Assembly (NCBI GenBank): GCA_017471925.1
Contig: JAFURM010000029.1
Location: 32,398-96,397 of the forward strand
Source of the DNA: Bacteroides sp.
Lineage (GTDB): Bacteria > Bacteroidota > Bacteroidia > Bacteroidales > Bacteroidaceae
DNA length: 64,000 nt
Direction of reading: 5' to 3'
Positions 34,224 through 44,093 of this stretch are shown here, in pieces. The notes under the pieces were generated by a model. The model was not told the DNA's origin. It made no database searches and was given only the letters and a program-made list of their open reading frames with translations. The number at the start of each line of letters is the position of its first letter. Within the stretch, counting starts at the first letter, position 1. The position numbers were made by a program, and so were the translations under genes.

Positions 34224-37200
34224 TCACTTCAGCGGAGTGAGCCGCAGGTAATAGAGTTGCGTCTCATCGCTGTGCCCGTCGGTAATGATAGTGTATTTAC
34301 CTGCAGGCAGGTTGTAATTGTAATCTGCTCCGTATGTTTGGGTGGTGACAGGTGTTGTATCGAATCTGATACCAATGTCTTCTCCTGCCTCGTTTTCTAC
34401 AGTCAGGTATTTACCGTCTTTTCGTGGTGCCCAAATGTATTGCAGTTGCATGGGATAGGGTAATGTGATAGTCAAGTATTGATTTCCATGTCCCATGTGT
34501 TCGGCATAATTAAGTGTCAGTCCCGACTTGCCAACGGCATCTACAGTAATAGTGTGTTCGTGTCTGTATGTGTAGTGTCCGTATAGAGTAAGAACGTCAG
34601 TGTCTGTTGCTGTACCATTCTGGTATTCGTGAATGGCAGTTTTATCATTGGTCTCGATGTAGTACTCATACGTATTCCCCGTTTCCGTTGTCACCGTCAG
34701 TGTGCCGGAGGGGTTGTAGTCGGGGGCGGTGAATTGCAGGGAGGTGGAGGCGGCGGTGAGGCTGCTCAGGGTGAAGGTGGCGTAGGAGGTGCCATTGCCG
34801 TCGTCGGCTGAGGTGGCGGTGGTGCCGTTGCTCAGGGTGACGGTGGTGCCGGCGCTTGCTGTCTTCACGCGCAGGTTGAGGGTAGCTCCCGAGGCGATGT
34901 TCAGGGTGGCGGTGGCGTTGTCGGTGGAGCTGAAGGCTTCGCTCAGGCTGAACCACTCGCTGCCGCCCAGGCTGTATTGCAGGGTGCTGAAGTCGTAGTC
35001 ATTGACGGTGTAGTATACCTGTGCCGACTGTACCACTGTGTTTGTACTCGGGTTGGTGTACTGGAAGCGGAAGTCACCGTCGGCCGTGGGCGTGAAGCTG
35101 AAGGTGGCATAGCCGCTGTCGGTCGTGCTGCTGGCCGTCATGCCGTTGGTGGTGCTCACCATGTCGGCCGTGAGTGCATCGGCCAGCTGCACGCGCATCT
35201 CCACGGTGGCACCGCTGGCAAAGGCCGGTTGGTGCGTGTTGTTGGCGTAATAATCCAGTGATGCATCCAGAATGTCCGTCGTGGTGCTGGAGTGGTTGTT
35301 GCCATAGATATACTGCCACTCACCGCCTGCCGTGCGATACTGGATGTGGTTGCCGAAGCTGTAGTCAGCCTCTTCGATGACGATGGGCTTCCAGCTGTAG
35401 GAACTGTTGCTTTCATGCCCTTCGCGCTTCAGTTGCAGCAGGTCGTAGCCGTCCTGCGAGGTGGCTTCCGTGCGGATGTCCAGGTTCAGGCTGCTGGCGG
35501 CCACGGCATTGGCGGTCCACTTGTAGTAGAACACCTTGGGGCTTGTGCTTGCAGTGGTGGTGAGGGTGGCGGTACCGCCGATGGTGCCGTCGGCACTGCT
35601 GATGGTGAAGCTGTCGTTCTGCTGGTCAGTCCCGTCTCCATATTCCACGGTGCCGGTGGTGCCGATGTAGCTTCCCGTGCCGTTGCGTGAGGCGATTCGG
35701 CAGGTCAGCGTGTTGCCCGTGTAGCGTGCGGGCACGGTAAGTCTCAGGTAGACGTTATCTCCCTTCTTGTAGTTGTAGGCATTGCCGGTAAACGGTTGTT
35801 TGTTCGCATCGCAAAGTTCCACGAGCAGACGCGGGCGGGGCTTTACGTCCACGGTCATGTCGGTGTACTGGTAGCTGTCGCTGGTGGCACTAATCGTAAA
35901 GCTGCCGCCCAGCCACATCAGGTGTTTCCCCTCTTCGTCATAGACCTCGTTGATGCCCTGGTGATAGTTCCAGTAGTTTTGCGGCTTCACGGAGACGTCG
36001 ATGATGCCTTCGCTGTTGGGCGTGGCTTCGTAGGTGCAGAGGTAGTAGGCATTTCCGCTCTCATCGGTCTCTTCGGTTGTCGTACCCACGGTGAAGGCAT
36101 AGTTCTTGCTATATCCGGTGAGGTAGAGGGTGGTCTTTTCATACACGCCTTCGGCATTGGGCTGCATCTTCAGGCGCAGGGTGATGTACTCGGTGTTCTC
36201 GGGCACGTAGAACGACTTGTTCCAATCGCTCTCTGTTGTGCAGCCGAAGAAGTTTGCACCTCCGTCAGCATCGGTTGTCCAATAGAGGTCTTTCGCCGTG
36301 CCGTCATTGTTTTGGTCGGCAAAGTCTGCAGACTTTCGCGCCGGGTTGTCCTTGGTCAGCTTGAGGTAGTGAAGGCCGAACTGCTTGCCTCCGCCTCTCA
36401 CGATGGTATAGATACCGGCCTTGGAGAGTTTGAGAACGAACTTCTTTCCGTCATGGCCGAAAGCGTCGGTCGTATAGGTATAGCTTTCATCGCTTGTCGT
36501 CGTAATAATCAGATAACCAGTCGGTTCATTACCGTTTCTTGCAGCTCCAATCAACGTCAGATACATATCATCTTCTGGTGCATAGAATGTAATTCGGCCA
36601 TAATCATCCATTTTGGCACTGTATGCATAATCGGGATATGTCGTTTTAAATGTCTCGTCACCTGCATTATCGAGTGCATCGGAACCATTCACATCAAAGA
36701 TTTGATGTCCGATGCCGTCTTTACTTTTTTTGCCGGTAAAATAGGCCTCATGGTAATCTACCCCTTCTACTACAGTTGCAATAGCAAAAGTAATGGGATT
36801 GAGTTCGTAGCTGCTTGCCACTCCGCTTATGCTGATGACTTCCGCTGTTCCGTTAGCTTTTGTGGTCAGGGTCACTTCGTGTGTCACTAAACCATCGCCA
36901 TCGCTGTCTTCGGTTGCTGGTAGCGTTACGGTGGTTGCCGTGAAGCCGGTAGAGTTGATGTTCAATGTTGTTTCTTCTTTAGCCGCAGCTGCCGGCACCG
37001 TTACTTTCAGCAACACTTCGCTGTTGCTGCTGGTCGGTATCTCCGTAAACAGCATTCCTTCGGTTACGGTGGTGTAGTCGCCGGTGCCTTTGATTTGCAG
37101 GCTGCTGAAGTCATAGGTCTGCGCAGAGCCTTGCAGGCGGAAGCTGGCGGGTGCTAGTTCCACGGTGGCACTGTCGGGGGTCAGGGTGACGGTCTGCGTC

Positions 37201-40200
37201 TCTCCCACGGCCAGTCCCTTGGTGCTGGTCAGGGGAAGCACCACGCCGGTATGCCCATAGGCAGTGCCATAGGTGGAGGTGACGGTAAAGGTGAGGTCGC
37301 CCGTGGTGGCATCGGCAGTGTAGCTTACGCCGGTGGGCAGGGTGGCCTCGCTGTCCACAGTCAGCAGGCCGCCCGACTGCAGCAGCACCTTGAACGGCCG
37401 CCCTTCGGGACCCAGGCAGGGCGTGTTGAGCAGGTAGTAGAGGTCTATGTCGGCCTCGGTGATGCTGTTCTGAATGTCGGTGGTGGGCCAGGCAGAGAGG
37501 TCGTTGCCATGATTCTCCTTGCTCTGTCTCATCTCCATCTCAAATCCCTTATAGCTGGTGGTGCCGTCGGTCACTTCATAGTAGTAGGTGTCGGTGTGGC
37601 GCAGGGAGAAGGTGTAGGGATAGATGCGGATGTCGTCGCCGCTGTTCACGCCCTGCAGCTTCATGGACTCGCCGCTGGCGGGCTTGGTGCTCTCTATGTA
37701 GAGGTCCACGTAGCAGGCGGTGACGTTGCTGTTGGCATCGGTCTGCTGCACCAGGTCGTTGCCCACGACGGTGATGCTGCCGTCGCTCTCCACGCTGTAT
37801 CTCTTCTGGCTGAGGTAGTGGTTCAGCCAGGGCTGGGCAGCGTCGCTGTCGGCACTCACCACGCGGAAGTTGCCCGAGACGAGGCGGATGTGCAGCTCCT
37901 GCGTGCCCAGGTCCTTCAGGCTGGCGGGCAGGTAGGCACGGATGGCCTGCTTGGCACCCGTCACGGCCTTCACGGTGTCCTGCTTCAGGCTGAAGACGGG
38001 GGCGGGGGCTGCGTTGTTGGCATCGTAGGCCCTCACGAGGTCTTCCTCGCGGGCAAACTCAAAGCCTTGGAAGGTGATGGGCGCGTTGGTCACCGTCAGG
38101 GTGGCGGGCGCGTAGGGCACACGGCTCGTGTAGGTGGTGTTGGTGCCGCTGTAGCTGTTCATCGTCAGCGTGCAGGCGCTGTGGAAGGCCGTGGTCTTGA
38201 AGGTGAGGTAGGCATACTCCTTGTCGGCCGGGTCGTTCTGCAGGCGCACGATGGTATAGGTCTTCTGTGTGCCGTCGGCCAGCGTGCGGGTCTCGGTGAC
38301 GGGAGCCTCCACGAAGTAGTCCGCATTGGCTTGCAATTCCAGCATGCCGTCCGACTCGAACTCCAACGCCACGTAGCCCTTGCCGTCGTCCGTAAACACG
38401 GGGCGGTCTATGCGCACGTGCAGCAGCGAATCCTTGCCGCAGTTGATTTCGGCCGTGCTGTTGTGGGCATAGCTGCCTGCCGCTCCGGTGGCGGAGAGGG
38501 CCGGGTTGAACTGCCAGGTGTCTACGATGTTGATGATGGCACCGGCCGAGCGGTAGCTCAGGGCCGGGGCGTTCAGTCCGGTGTAGATGTAGGCGGCGTC
38601 GCCCTTGGCCGCACCGCTATAGGTGCCGTAGGCTCCGGTGAAGCTGCCGTCCTCCTGCTCCGTGCGGGCCGTGTTGCAGCGGGCGGTGAAGAAGACCATG
38701 CTGTTCTGCACCGCCTTGTCCGTGCCGGCCTGCTCCAGGGTGATGCTGCCCCTCTTGCTCTCCTTCGTGTGCGTGTAGGTGAAGTAGGTGTTTCCCTCCA
38801 CGTCCTGCAGGTTCTTCGTGCCGATGGTGCCTCCGGTGGCGGCGATGGGGGTGAGCACACTGCTGTCATAGTATATCCACATCTGCACGTCCTCGGTGGG
38901 TGCGGCATCGGCGGTGTTGGGTTGTCCCGTGGTCTCGTTGAAGGTGCCCAGCGTGTAGTTGATGGTGACGCTGCCCTTGCTGCCATCCGTCGGTTTCACC
39001 ACGTTGGCATAGGTGGTCACCAATCGTGTCTCGGGCATACCGTCGTCCAGCATGATGCGCTGGAAACTGTTGTTGCCCTCGGCATCCTTCTGCACCTTGA
39101 ACTCCAGTTCGCGCTTGTTGAAGATGGCCGTTCCCGTCACCGTGCTCATGCCCTCTAATAGCACGCTGAAGTTGCTGTCTGTGGTGGTCACGGTGCGCAG
39201 GGTGATGCGTTGCCGGCCCGCCTTTTCGGTGCTCTCTATGGTGTATACATACTTGTAGCCCCAGAGGTTAGCGATGCTCTTCTGCGGCAGCCAGTCATAG
39301 ACGGTGCTGCTGCCGTCCTGTGGCAGGGCATACTCCAGCACGTTGTCGTAGCGGCTGTTGTCGAACGTCACCTTCATGGCATCTACGTAGAGGTTCTTCT
39401 CCACGTCGACGCGGTTGCTGCCGAAGCGCAGTTCGATGGGGTAGAGGTCGGCGGGCAGATACTTCTCGTCGGGGATGTCCAACAGGATGGTGAGACGCTC
39501 ACCCGTCTGTGCGGGGATGTCCGAGCTGATGAGCAGGGGGCGGAAGGTGATGGGGTCGCCGATGTACACCCTGACGAAGCGCGACAGCAGGTATTGCGCC
39601 GTTTCGCGCACGCGGATGAGGCCCATCTTGTAGTGATACTCTCCGTTGTCGCCCTCGCTGAAGGGGGTGGTGAGGAAGCTGATGCGGAAGTAGCCCGCCG
39701 AGTCGGCGGCCGTGCTGGCCGCTTCTATCTTCAGCTCTTCGGCCTCCAGGCGGATGGTGCCGTCTTCGCTGCCCGTCTCCCAGTTCACCTCCAACTGGCC
39801 GGCCTCCTCTGTGGAGAGTGGCGTGCCGTCGGTGTGGCCAAAGTAGACGAGGATGTCGTTGATGGCCTTCTTGTCGGTGTCGGTGGCCGTATTCACATCC
39901 TTGTAGTAGCGCACGGTGCCGTTGACTACACGCAGGATATACTTGGCGCTCACCACTTCGGGGATGCTCTCCTCAATGTCGATGGAGGAGTTGTTGGCCG
40001 GGTTGTGCTGCTGTGCCTTCTCGAAGGAGTCATATCCCAGCTTTGGCTCAATGCCGCTGAAGGTGATGAGGTAGCGGTGGTTGCGCTTGATGTCGTAGAC
40101 CGAGCGGCGATAGACCACGCCGTCCTCCGTCATCTCTTCGTCCTTCAGCAGGGCTATCTTGTAGTACTTCTCCGATATTTCCTCCCCTCCCTGCTCGTTC

Positions 40201-41144
40201 TTCACCGTGGCCTTTATCTTGAAGATGGCGTAGACGCTGTTGGCGTTATACTCCTCCTCGTCATCATACTCAAAGAGGTAGTGGGCGGTGGGGGTACTCG
40301 TCTCGTTGGCACTGAAGTCTGCCTCCGTGCCGTTGCGGGTGAGGAAGTCGCGGCTGCCGGGCATGGAGGGGAGGGCCGTCGTGAGGTCAAACTCGAAGGG
40401 GCTGGTGCTCAGGTCGTCTTCGCCCGCTTCTATCCGGGTGGCGTCGAAGGGGGTGACGGTGCCCACGGCCGGCTCCTGGCAGAGCGTCCAGCCCAGCACC
40501 TGGATGGACGTCACGCCCTCCTGCAGTTGCGTGGCCACGGTGTAGTGCACCTTGGCATAGTTGCGGTAGAGCACCACGGGGTCGGGGGAGATGGCATTGT
40601 TCTCATACTTCGCCCGTCCCCAGTAGACCCGTTGCGAGGTGCTGAGGGGAGCCATCACGTCAATGTCCTTGCGGCCTAAGTATTGCTGGAGAAACTGGTT
40701 GCGCGTCAGTTCGCAGGCCGGTGTCTCGCCCTCGTCCACATCGTCGGCAAAGGTGAAGTTGCCCAGGAAGTGAATCCATCCCGTGTTGGCGGTGATGGTG
40801 GCGCTGTAGGTGCCCGTCGTGGTGGTGTACTCGCCGTTGGTCGCGTCGTAGCCCGGCTCTGTGGTGAGCGTGGCGGTCTCGATGCCCGTGAAGGCACCGT
40901 TCTTGTCGAAGAGGTAGAGGTCCAGCTGCGTGATGTGTTCGTCCACGGTGGGGTCGGCGGCCGTGCGCGTGGCGGAGGGCAGTTCCAGTCCCGGCACCAA
41001 GGCGTCGAAGCTAATCGTGGCCTGGCGCACGGAGGGTTGCGGGGCGGGACCGTTCTCGTAGTCGTCGCTGCACGCCGCGAGGGTGGCGAGCGTCATCAGC
41101 ACTGTCAGTGCCGGGAGCAGTATGGTATCTCTGAATCTCTTCAT
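34224..41144 (-). CDS. Giant (2306-residue) type V pilus-associated lipoprotein, putative tip adhesin
   Basis: Lipoprotein signal with lipobox LAACSD (Cys25), then a beta strand (QATISFDALVPGLELP) and a Thr-Arg at 59-60, then a fimbrillin-like region (about 61-370, LDLYLFDKNG, RNHRYLITF) like DUF4906/Mfa subunits. The rest is a chain of Thr/Ser-rich beta-sandwich modules. Two related modules, at about 1468-1608 (ending GIYTIVRGGGKQFGLHYLKLT) and 2168-2306 (ending KYTIITDGHSDETQLYYLRLT), look like jelly-roll carbohydrate-binding folds. It is the last gene of the pilus operon, the position of large tip proteins such as Mfa5. Exact domain families could not be named. Part of it is distinctly AT-rich. 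Confidence 0.75.
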   Translation of the reverse strand: MKRFRDTILLPALTVLMTLATLAACSDDYENGPAPQPSVRQATISFDALVPGLELPSATRTAADPTVDEHITQLDLYLFDKNGAFTGIETATLTTEPGYDATNGEYTTTTGTYSATITANTGWIHFLGNFTFADDVDEGETPACELTRNQFLQQYLGRKDIDVMAPLSTSQRVYWGRAKYENNAISPDPVVLYRNYAKVHYTVATQLQEGVTSIQVLGWTLCQEPAVGTVTPFDATRIEAGEDDLSTSPFEFDLTTALPSMPGSRDFLTRNGTEADFSANETSTPTAHYLFEYDDEEEYNANSVYAIFKIKATVKNEQGGEEISEKYYKIALLKDEEMTEDGVVYRRSVYDIKRNHRYLITFSGIEPKLGYDSFEKAQQHNPANNSSIDIEESIPEVVSAKYILRVVNGTVRYYKDVNTATDTDKKAINDILVYFGHTDGTPLSTEEAGQLEVNWETGSEDGTIRLEAEELKIEAASTAADSAGYFRISFLTTPFSEGDNGEYHYKMGLIRVRETAQYLLSRFVRVYIGDPITFRPLLISSDIPAQTGERLTILLDIPDEKYLPADLYPIELRFGSNRVDVEKNLYVDAMKVTFDNSRYDNVLEYALPQDGSSTVYDWLPQKSIANLWGYKYVYTIESTEKAGRQRITLRTVTTTDSNFSVLLEGMSTVTGTAIFNKRELEFKVQKDAEGNNSFQRIMLDDGMPETRLVTTYANVVKPTDGSKGSVTINYTLGTFNETTGQPNTADAAPTEDVQMWIYYDSSVLTPIAATGGTIGTKNLQDVEGNTYFTYTHTKESKRGSITLEQAGTDKAVQNSMVFFTARCNTARTEQEDGSFTGAYGTYSGAAKGDAAYIYTGLNAPALSYRSAGAIINIVDTWQFNPALSATGAAGSYAHNSTAEINCGKDSLLHVRIDRPVFTDDGKGYVALEFESDGMLELQANADYFVEAPVTETRTLADGTQKTYTIVRLQNDPADKEYAYLTFKTTAFHSACTLTMNSYSGTNTTYTSRVPYAPATLTVTNAPITFQGFEFAREEDLVRAYDANNAAPAPVFSLKQDTVKAVTGAKQAIRAYLPASLKDLGTQELHIRLVSGNFRVVSADSDAAQPWLNHYLSQKRYSVESDGSITVVGNDLVQQTDANSNVTACYVDLYIESTKPASGESMKLQGVNSGDDIRIYPYTFSLRHTDTYYYEVTDGTTSYKGFEMEMRQSKENHGNDLSAWPTTDIQNSITEADIDLYYLLNTPCLGPEGRPFKVLLQSGGLLTVDSEATLPTGVSYTADATTGDLTFTVTSTYGTAYGHTGVVLPLTSTKGLAVGETQTVTLTPDSATVELAPASFRLQGSAQTYDFSSLQIKGTGDYTTVTEGMLFTEIPTSSNSEVLLKVTVPAAAAKEETTLNINSTGFTATTVTLPATEDSDGDGLVTHEVTLTTKANGTAEVISISGVASSYELNPITFAIATVVEGVDYHEAYFTGKKSKDGIGHQIFDVNGSDALDNAGDETFKTTYPDYAYSAKMDDYGRITFYAPEDDMYLTLIGAARNGNEPTGYLIITTTSDESYTYTTDAFGHDGKKFVLKLSKAGIYTIVRGGGKQFGLHYLKLTKDNPARKSADFADQNNDGTAKDLYWTTDADGGANFFGCTTESDWNKSFYVPENTEYITLRLKMQPNAEGVYEKTTLYLTGYSKNYAFTVGTTTEETDESGNAYYLCTYEATPNSEGIIDVSVKPQNYWNYHQGINEVYDEEGKHLMWLGGSFTISATSDSYQYTDMTVDVKPRPRLLVELCDANKQPFTGNAYNYKKGDNVYLRLTVPARYTGNTLTCRIASRNGTGSYIGTTGTVEYGDGTDQQNDSFTISSADGTIGGTATLTTTASTSPKVFYYKWTANAVAASSLNLDIRTEATSQDGYDLLQLKREGHESNSSYSWKPIVIEEADYSFGNHIQYRTAGGEWQYIYGNNHSSTTTDILDASLDYYANNTHQPAFASGATVEMRVQLADALTADMVSTTNGMTASSTTDSGYATFSFTPTADGDFRFQYTNPSTNTVVQSAQVYYTVNDYDFSTLQYSLGGSEWFSLSEAFSSTDNATATLNIASGATLNLRVKTASAGTTVTLSNGTTATSADDGNGTSYATFTLSSLTAASTSLQFTAPDYNPSGTLTVTTETGNTYEYYIETNDKTAIHEYQNGTATDTDVLTLYGHYTYRHEHTITVDAVGKSGLTLNYAEHMGHGNQYLTITLPYPMQLQYIWAPRKDGKYLTVENEAGEDIGIRFDTTPVTTQTYGADYNYNLPAGKYTIITDGHSDETQLYYLRLTPLK

Positions 41145-41168
41145 CTCTGTTCTTGGTTTAATGAGGGG

Positions 41169-44075
41169 TTACTTCACGTCGCGCACGCAGCGGATGCGGA
41201 TGTTGGTCTTGTAGTCGCTCACTTCGTTATACTTATATTCCTTCTCTTCGACCGTTTGCGTGGAATATACGTAGGCCGGTGTGCCGTCTGCGTAGTAGTA
41301 GGGCGTGGTGGTCCTTATGTCATAACCGTCTTCGTTCTTTACTTTATTGTAGTTTTCGTCCAGCATCCAGTAGTTGGGATAGTAGTCCGGCCGGGCCTTG
41401 TTCCATCCCAGTGCGGCCAGTGCCGTCAGTGCGTCGCCGGTGTCCAGTGCGCTGAAGGTCTGTGTCATGACGCTTCCCGCTCCGGTGGTCTTCACGTAGG
41501 TGTTCTCGCCGGCCGTCCAATATTGCGGGTTGGTGTCGCCGTCGGCGTTCAGCACCTTGTTCATGGTGATGTCATAGACGTTGTTGTCCAACTGGTAGCC
41601 CTTGATGATTTCCAGTTCGGCGCGGGTGGGCAGTCGCCAGTCGTCATACTTCTGCTTGGTGAAGCGGTCCACCTCCACGTAGTTCTTGCACATGTCGCGG
41701 GCCACCTCCCAATAAGCCGTGGGCGAACTGTTGCCCAACTGTGAGGCAATCATGAAGCAGGGCGACAGCAGGTCGTTGTTCTCGGGCGTGGAGACGGCGA
41801 AGACGTTCACCGAGTCGGCATGCGTGCTGCCCGTCGGAGCCTCCATCATGGGATAGGAGAGGGTGTACTTGGAGGAGGTGGCGGTGATGGTCACCTTATA
41901 CATACGGTTGTTGTTGGAGAGTCCGTTGTCCAATACGCCGGGCACATCATCCACTTGGCTGTCTTTCTCGCTTTGGTACTTGTCGTCTATGCGGTAGATG
42001 CGTCCCGTGTGCAGGCCCTCGGCGTCGCGCCAGGTCTTGTCCGACCAGAAGAACTTGCTTCGCATGGAGCCGCAGCCCGTGCCCACATGGCCGTTCAGCA
42101 AGGTGCGGATGCTGTCCGGCACCAGGATTTTCTCCACCTGTCCATACTCCATGCTGGCTGCGTCATATCCCAAGTAGAGGTAGTCGGCGGGGAAGCTGCA
42201 GGTGAAGGAGTAGGTCTTCCACGGCTCTTTGTTCTGCAGAATCGGCTTGTCCATGTAGCTCACCAATCCCTCCTCCGCCTCGATGTATTCCAGGGGGTAC
42301 TGCTCGATGACGGCATAGCGCACCATGTCCGTTCCCGAAGCGGTGGGCATGGTGACCTTCAGCGTGATGTAACGCTTGGTCACGTTCTGCGGAATCCGGC
42401 TGTAGATGCTGATGGTGCCTTCGGTGGCCTGGTTGCCCGGCCAGGTGACGAACACCTCTTCGCTCTCCAAGGGTTGGCGTTGCGTGTCGGTGGTGCTGCC
42501 GGCGGTATAGTCGTCAACGTTCACCGTTCGGTTGCCGCCCTTCTTGTCGTTGGTGATGTCTATGCGGTAGTTGTCCTTGTTTACATAGTAGACGCCCGGC
42601 ACCTCAGGCGTGGTGCCCACGCTGTTCTCCAAGCTGGACTCGCCGCCGTCGGGCAGCGGCTGTCCCGGATAGTTGAAGGAGGCCACCTCGGTGCCCGCCT
42701 TTGCGCTCTCGTTCGTAAAGCCGACGACCTGCACCGTCACCACGTCCGAGGAGTAGAAGGTGATGGCCGTCTGGCTCTCGTTGCGGATGTCCACGTAGTA
42801 GTCGCTCAGGATGAGGTATTCGCCCGGGTCGGTCTTCTGCACGTTCACGGGCTCCTCTACCCAGTCGGCCACCATGATGGTGGGGCCTTCTATCACCACG
42901 GGGTCGTCGCTCTCCTCGGCACCGTCATAGGCGATGGCCACATCGATGTCATAGAGCTTGTTGCGCTCCAGCTTGTTCTTTCCGCCCAGCATCATCACAA
43001 TCTTGTAGTAGTTGTGGGGCCGCTCCACGACATCGGAGGTGCTGCTGTCGTCATAGGGCACGTCGATGCGCAGGGTGGTCTCCTTGTTCAGGGTGCTCTC
43101 GCTGCTCCAGTCGTTGGCGAAGCTGTAGAAGAGGATGGAGGTGGCATAGTTGGCTGCCGGATAGTCCGTCTTGTCCGTCAGGTCCGTGCGTGGGTAGGTG
43201 GCGAGGGTGGCGTAGGCCGTCTGCAGACCGTTGCCGCTGATGCTGTTGCCTGCGTCGTCGGTGGTGTCGGTCGGGTCGTTGCCGTCGGCCAGGAGTTTGG
43301 TGCGCGTGGCATAGTTCTTCAGGGCACCGGTAATCTGGTCGGTGTTGATGGTGCCGTTTATGGGCCAGTCGGCCGAGCGGTAGATGTTCACCCTCACCTT
43401 GGCGGCGGCCCGCTTCACGTTCACCGTGGCCGTCACCGTGCCCGTCTTCCCCTGCGTGATGTCAGCGGCCGTAAAGGTGTAGCAGCCGTCCATGAGGAAG
43501 GGCTTGCCGGCCAGGGTGGTGGCTGCGGCCGTTTCGCCGGTGGTGCGTTGGCGCAGGTGAATCTGTTCGTCGCTCACGGTCACGGCCTTCAGCTCGCTGA
43601 GGCTCGTGATGGCCTGTGCGTCGCTGTTGGTGGTGGCGCCGCTGTTCCAGTTCACCACGGCATAGAGCAGGTCGCCCGCTGCCACGGTGCCTTGCGTGGC
43701 CCAGGTGGTGTTGTTGTAGAGCACGTAGAGGTTGCTCTCGCCCTGCGGTGTCGTCTTGTTGCCGTCGTCGTCCGTGGGGAAGTCGCGCCAGTAGCCCACC
43801 TTCCCGCCCGTGGCGGAGCTGAAGATGAAGTAGTCCACGCTGTGGATGGTGTTCTCGCCCAGGGCAGCCTCGCCGGCCTCGGTGGTGCGGGTGCTCTTCC
43901 CTCCGCTGTAGCGGGGCTGCTCGCCGTTCACTTGCAGGGCAATCTGCAGGCCGCCCACTCCCTCCTGCAGCAGGCTCTCTTCGTCCTGGCAGGAGAAGAG
44001 AAGGAAGAGAGAGAGGATAATAGACAGTCTTCTATAGTTGATAGTTGATAATAGATGGTTGATAGTGCTCAGCAT
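41169..44075 (-). CDS. 968-residue pilus lipoprotein with C-terminal Lcl/DUF1566-like domain
   Basis: The N-terminus MLSTINHLLSTINYRRLSII is coded by a TTGATAGTTGATAAT-type repeat and doubles as the start of a lipoprotein signal ending LLFSCQ (Cys29). A strand GLQIALQVNG and Thr-Arg at 62-63 follow, then a fimbrillin-like region (SVDYFIFSS, RNKLYDIDVAIAYDG). The C-terminus has DDWRLPTRAELEII, QYWTAGE and a final RIRCVRDVK, as in DUF1566/Lcl-type and DUF4906 proteins. No internal Met gives a signal peptide, so the repeat-coded start is probably real. It is 24 nt upstream of the giant gene and 18 nt downstream of the 618-residue subunit gene. Confidence 0.75.
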   Translation of the reverse strand: MLSTINHLLSTINYRRLSIILSLFLLFSCQDEESLLQEGVGGLQIALQVNGEQPRYSGGKSTRTTEAGEAALGENTIHSVDYFIFSSATGGKVGYWRDFPTDDDGNKTTPQGESNLYVLYNNTTWATQGTVAAGDLLYAVVNWNSGATTNSDAQAITSLSELKAVTVSDEQIHLRQRTTGETAAATTLAGKPFLMDGCYTFTAADITQGKTGTVTATVNVKRAAAKVRVNIYRSADWPINGTINTDQITGALKNYATRTKLLADGNDPTDTTDDAGNSISGNGLQTAYATLATYPRTDLTDKTDYPAANYATSILFYSFANDWSSESTLNKETTLRIDVPYDDSSTSDVVERPHNYYKIVMMLGGKNKLERNKLYDIDVAIAYDGAEESDDPVVIEGPTIMVADWVEEPVNVQKTDPGEYLILSDYYVDIRNESQTAITFYSSDVVTVQVVGFTNESAKAGTEVASFNYPGQPLPDGGESSLENSVGTTPEVPGVYYVNKDNYRIDITNDKKGGNRTVNVDDYTAGSTTDTQRQPLESEEVFVTWPGNQATEGTISIYSRIPQNVTKRYITLKVTMPTASGTDMVRYAVIEQYPLEYIEAEEGLVSYMDKPILQNKEPWKTYSFTCSFPADYLYLGYDAASMEYGQVEKILVPDSIRTLLNGHVGTGCGSMRSKFFWSDKTWRDAEGLHTGRIYRIDDKYQSEKDSQVDDVPGVLDNGLSNNNRMYKVTITATSSKYTLSYPMMEAPTGSTHADSVNVFAVSTPENNDLLSPCFMIASQLGNSSPTAYWEVARDMCKNYVEVDRFTKQKYDDWRLPTRAELEIIKGYQLDNNVYDITMNKVLNADGDTNPQYWTAGENTYVKTTGAGSVMTQTFSALDTGDALTALAALGWNKARPDYYPNYWMLDENYNKVKNEDGYDIRTTTPYYYADGTPAYVYSTQTVEEKEYKYNEVSDYKTNIRIRCVRDVK
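44034..44066. repeat. TTGATAGTTGATAAT-type repeat overlapping a gene start
   Basis: TAGTTGATAGTTGATAATAG and the related TGGTTGATAGT occupy 44034-44066, inside the first 14 codons of the 968-residue pilus gene. They are coded as STIN/LSTINY units on the minus strand. Confidence 0.7.
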
Positions 44076-44093
44076 TTGACTCTCCTTTCTGTT

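Noticed and set aside
37251-39158. 635-codon open frame on the plus strand opposite the giant pilus gene
   Set aside because: GC-rich antisense shadow: it has no recognisable domain, is very rich in Gly, Val, His and Ala, and lies wholly within a real gene with a signal peptide and family features. The same applies to 41820-44048, 44481-46121, 52850-54118, 3181-3783, 39210-40679 and similar frames.
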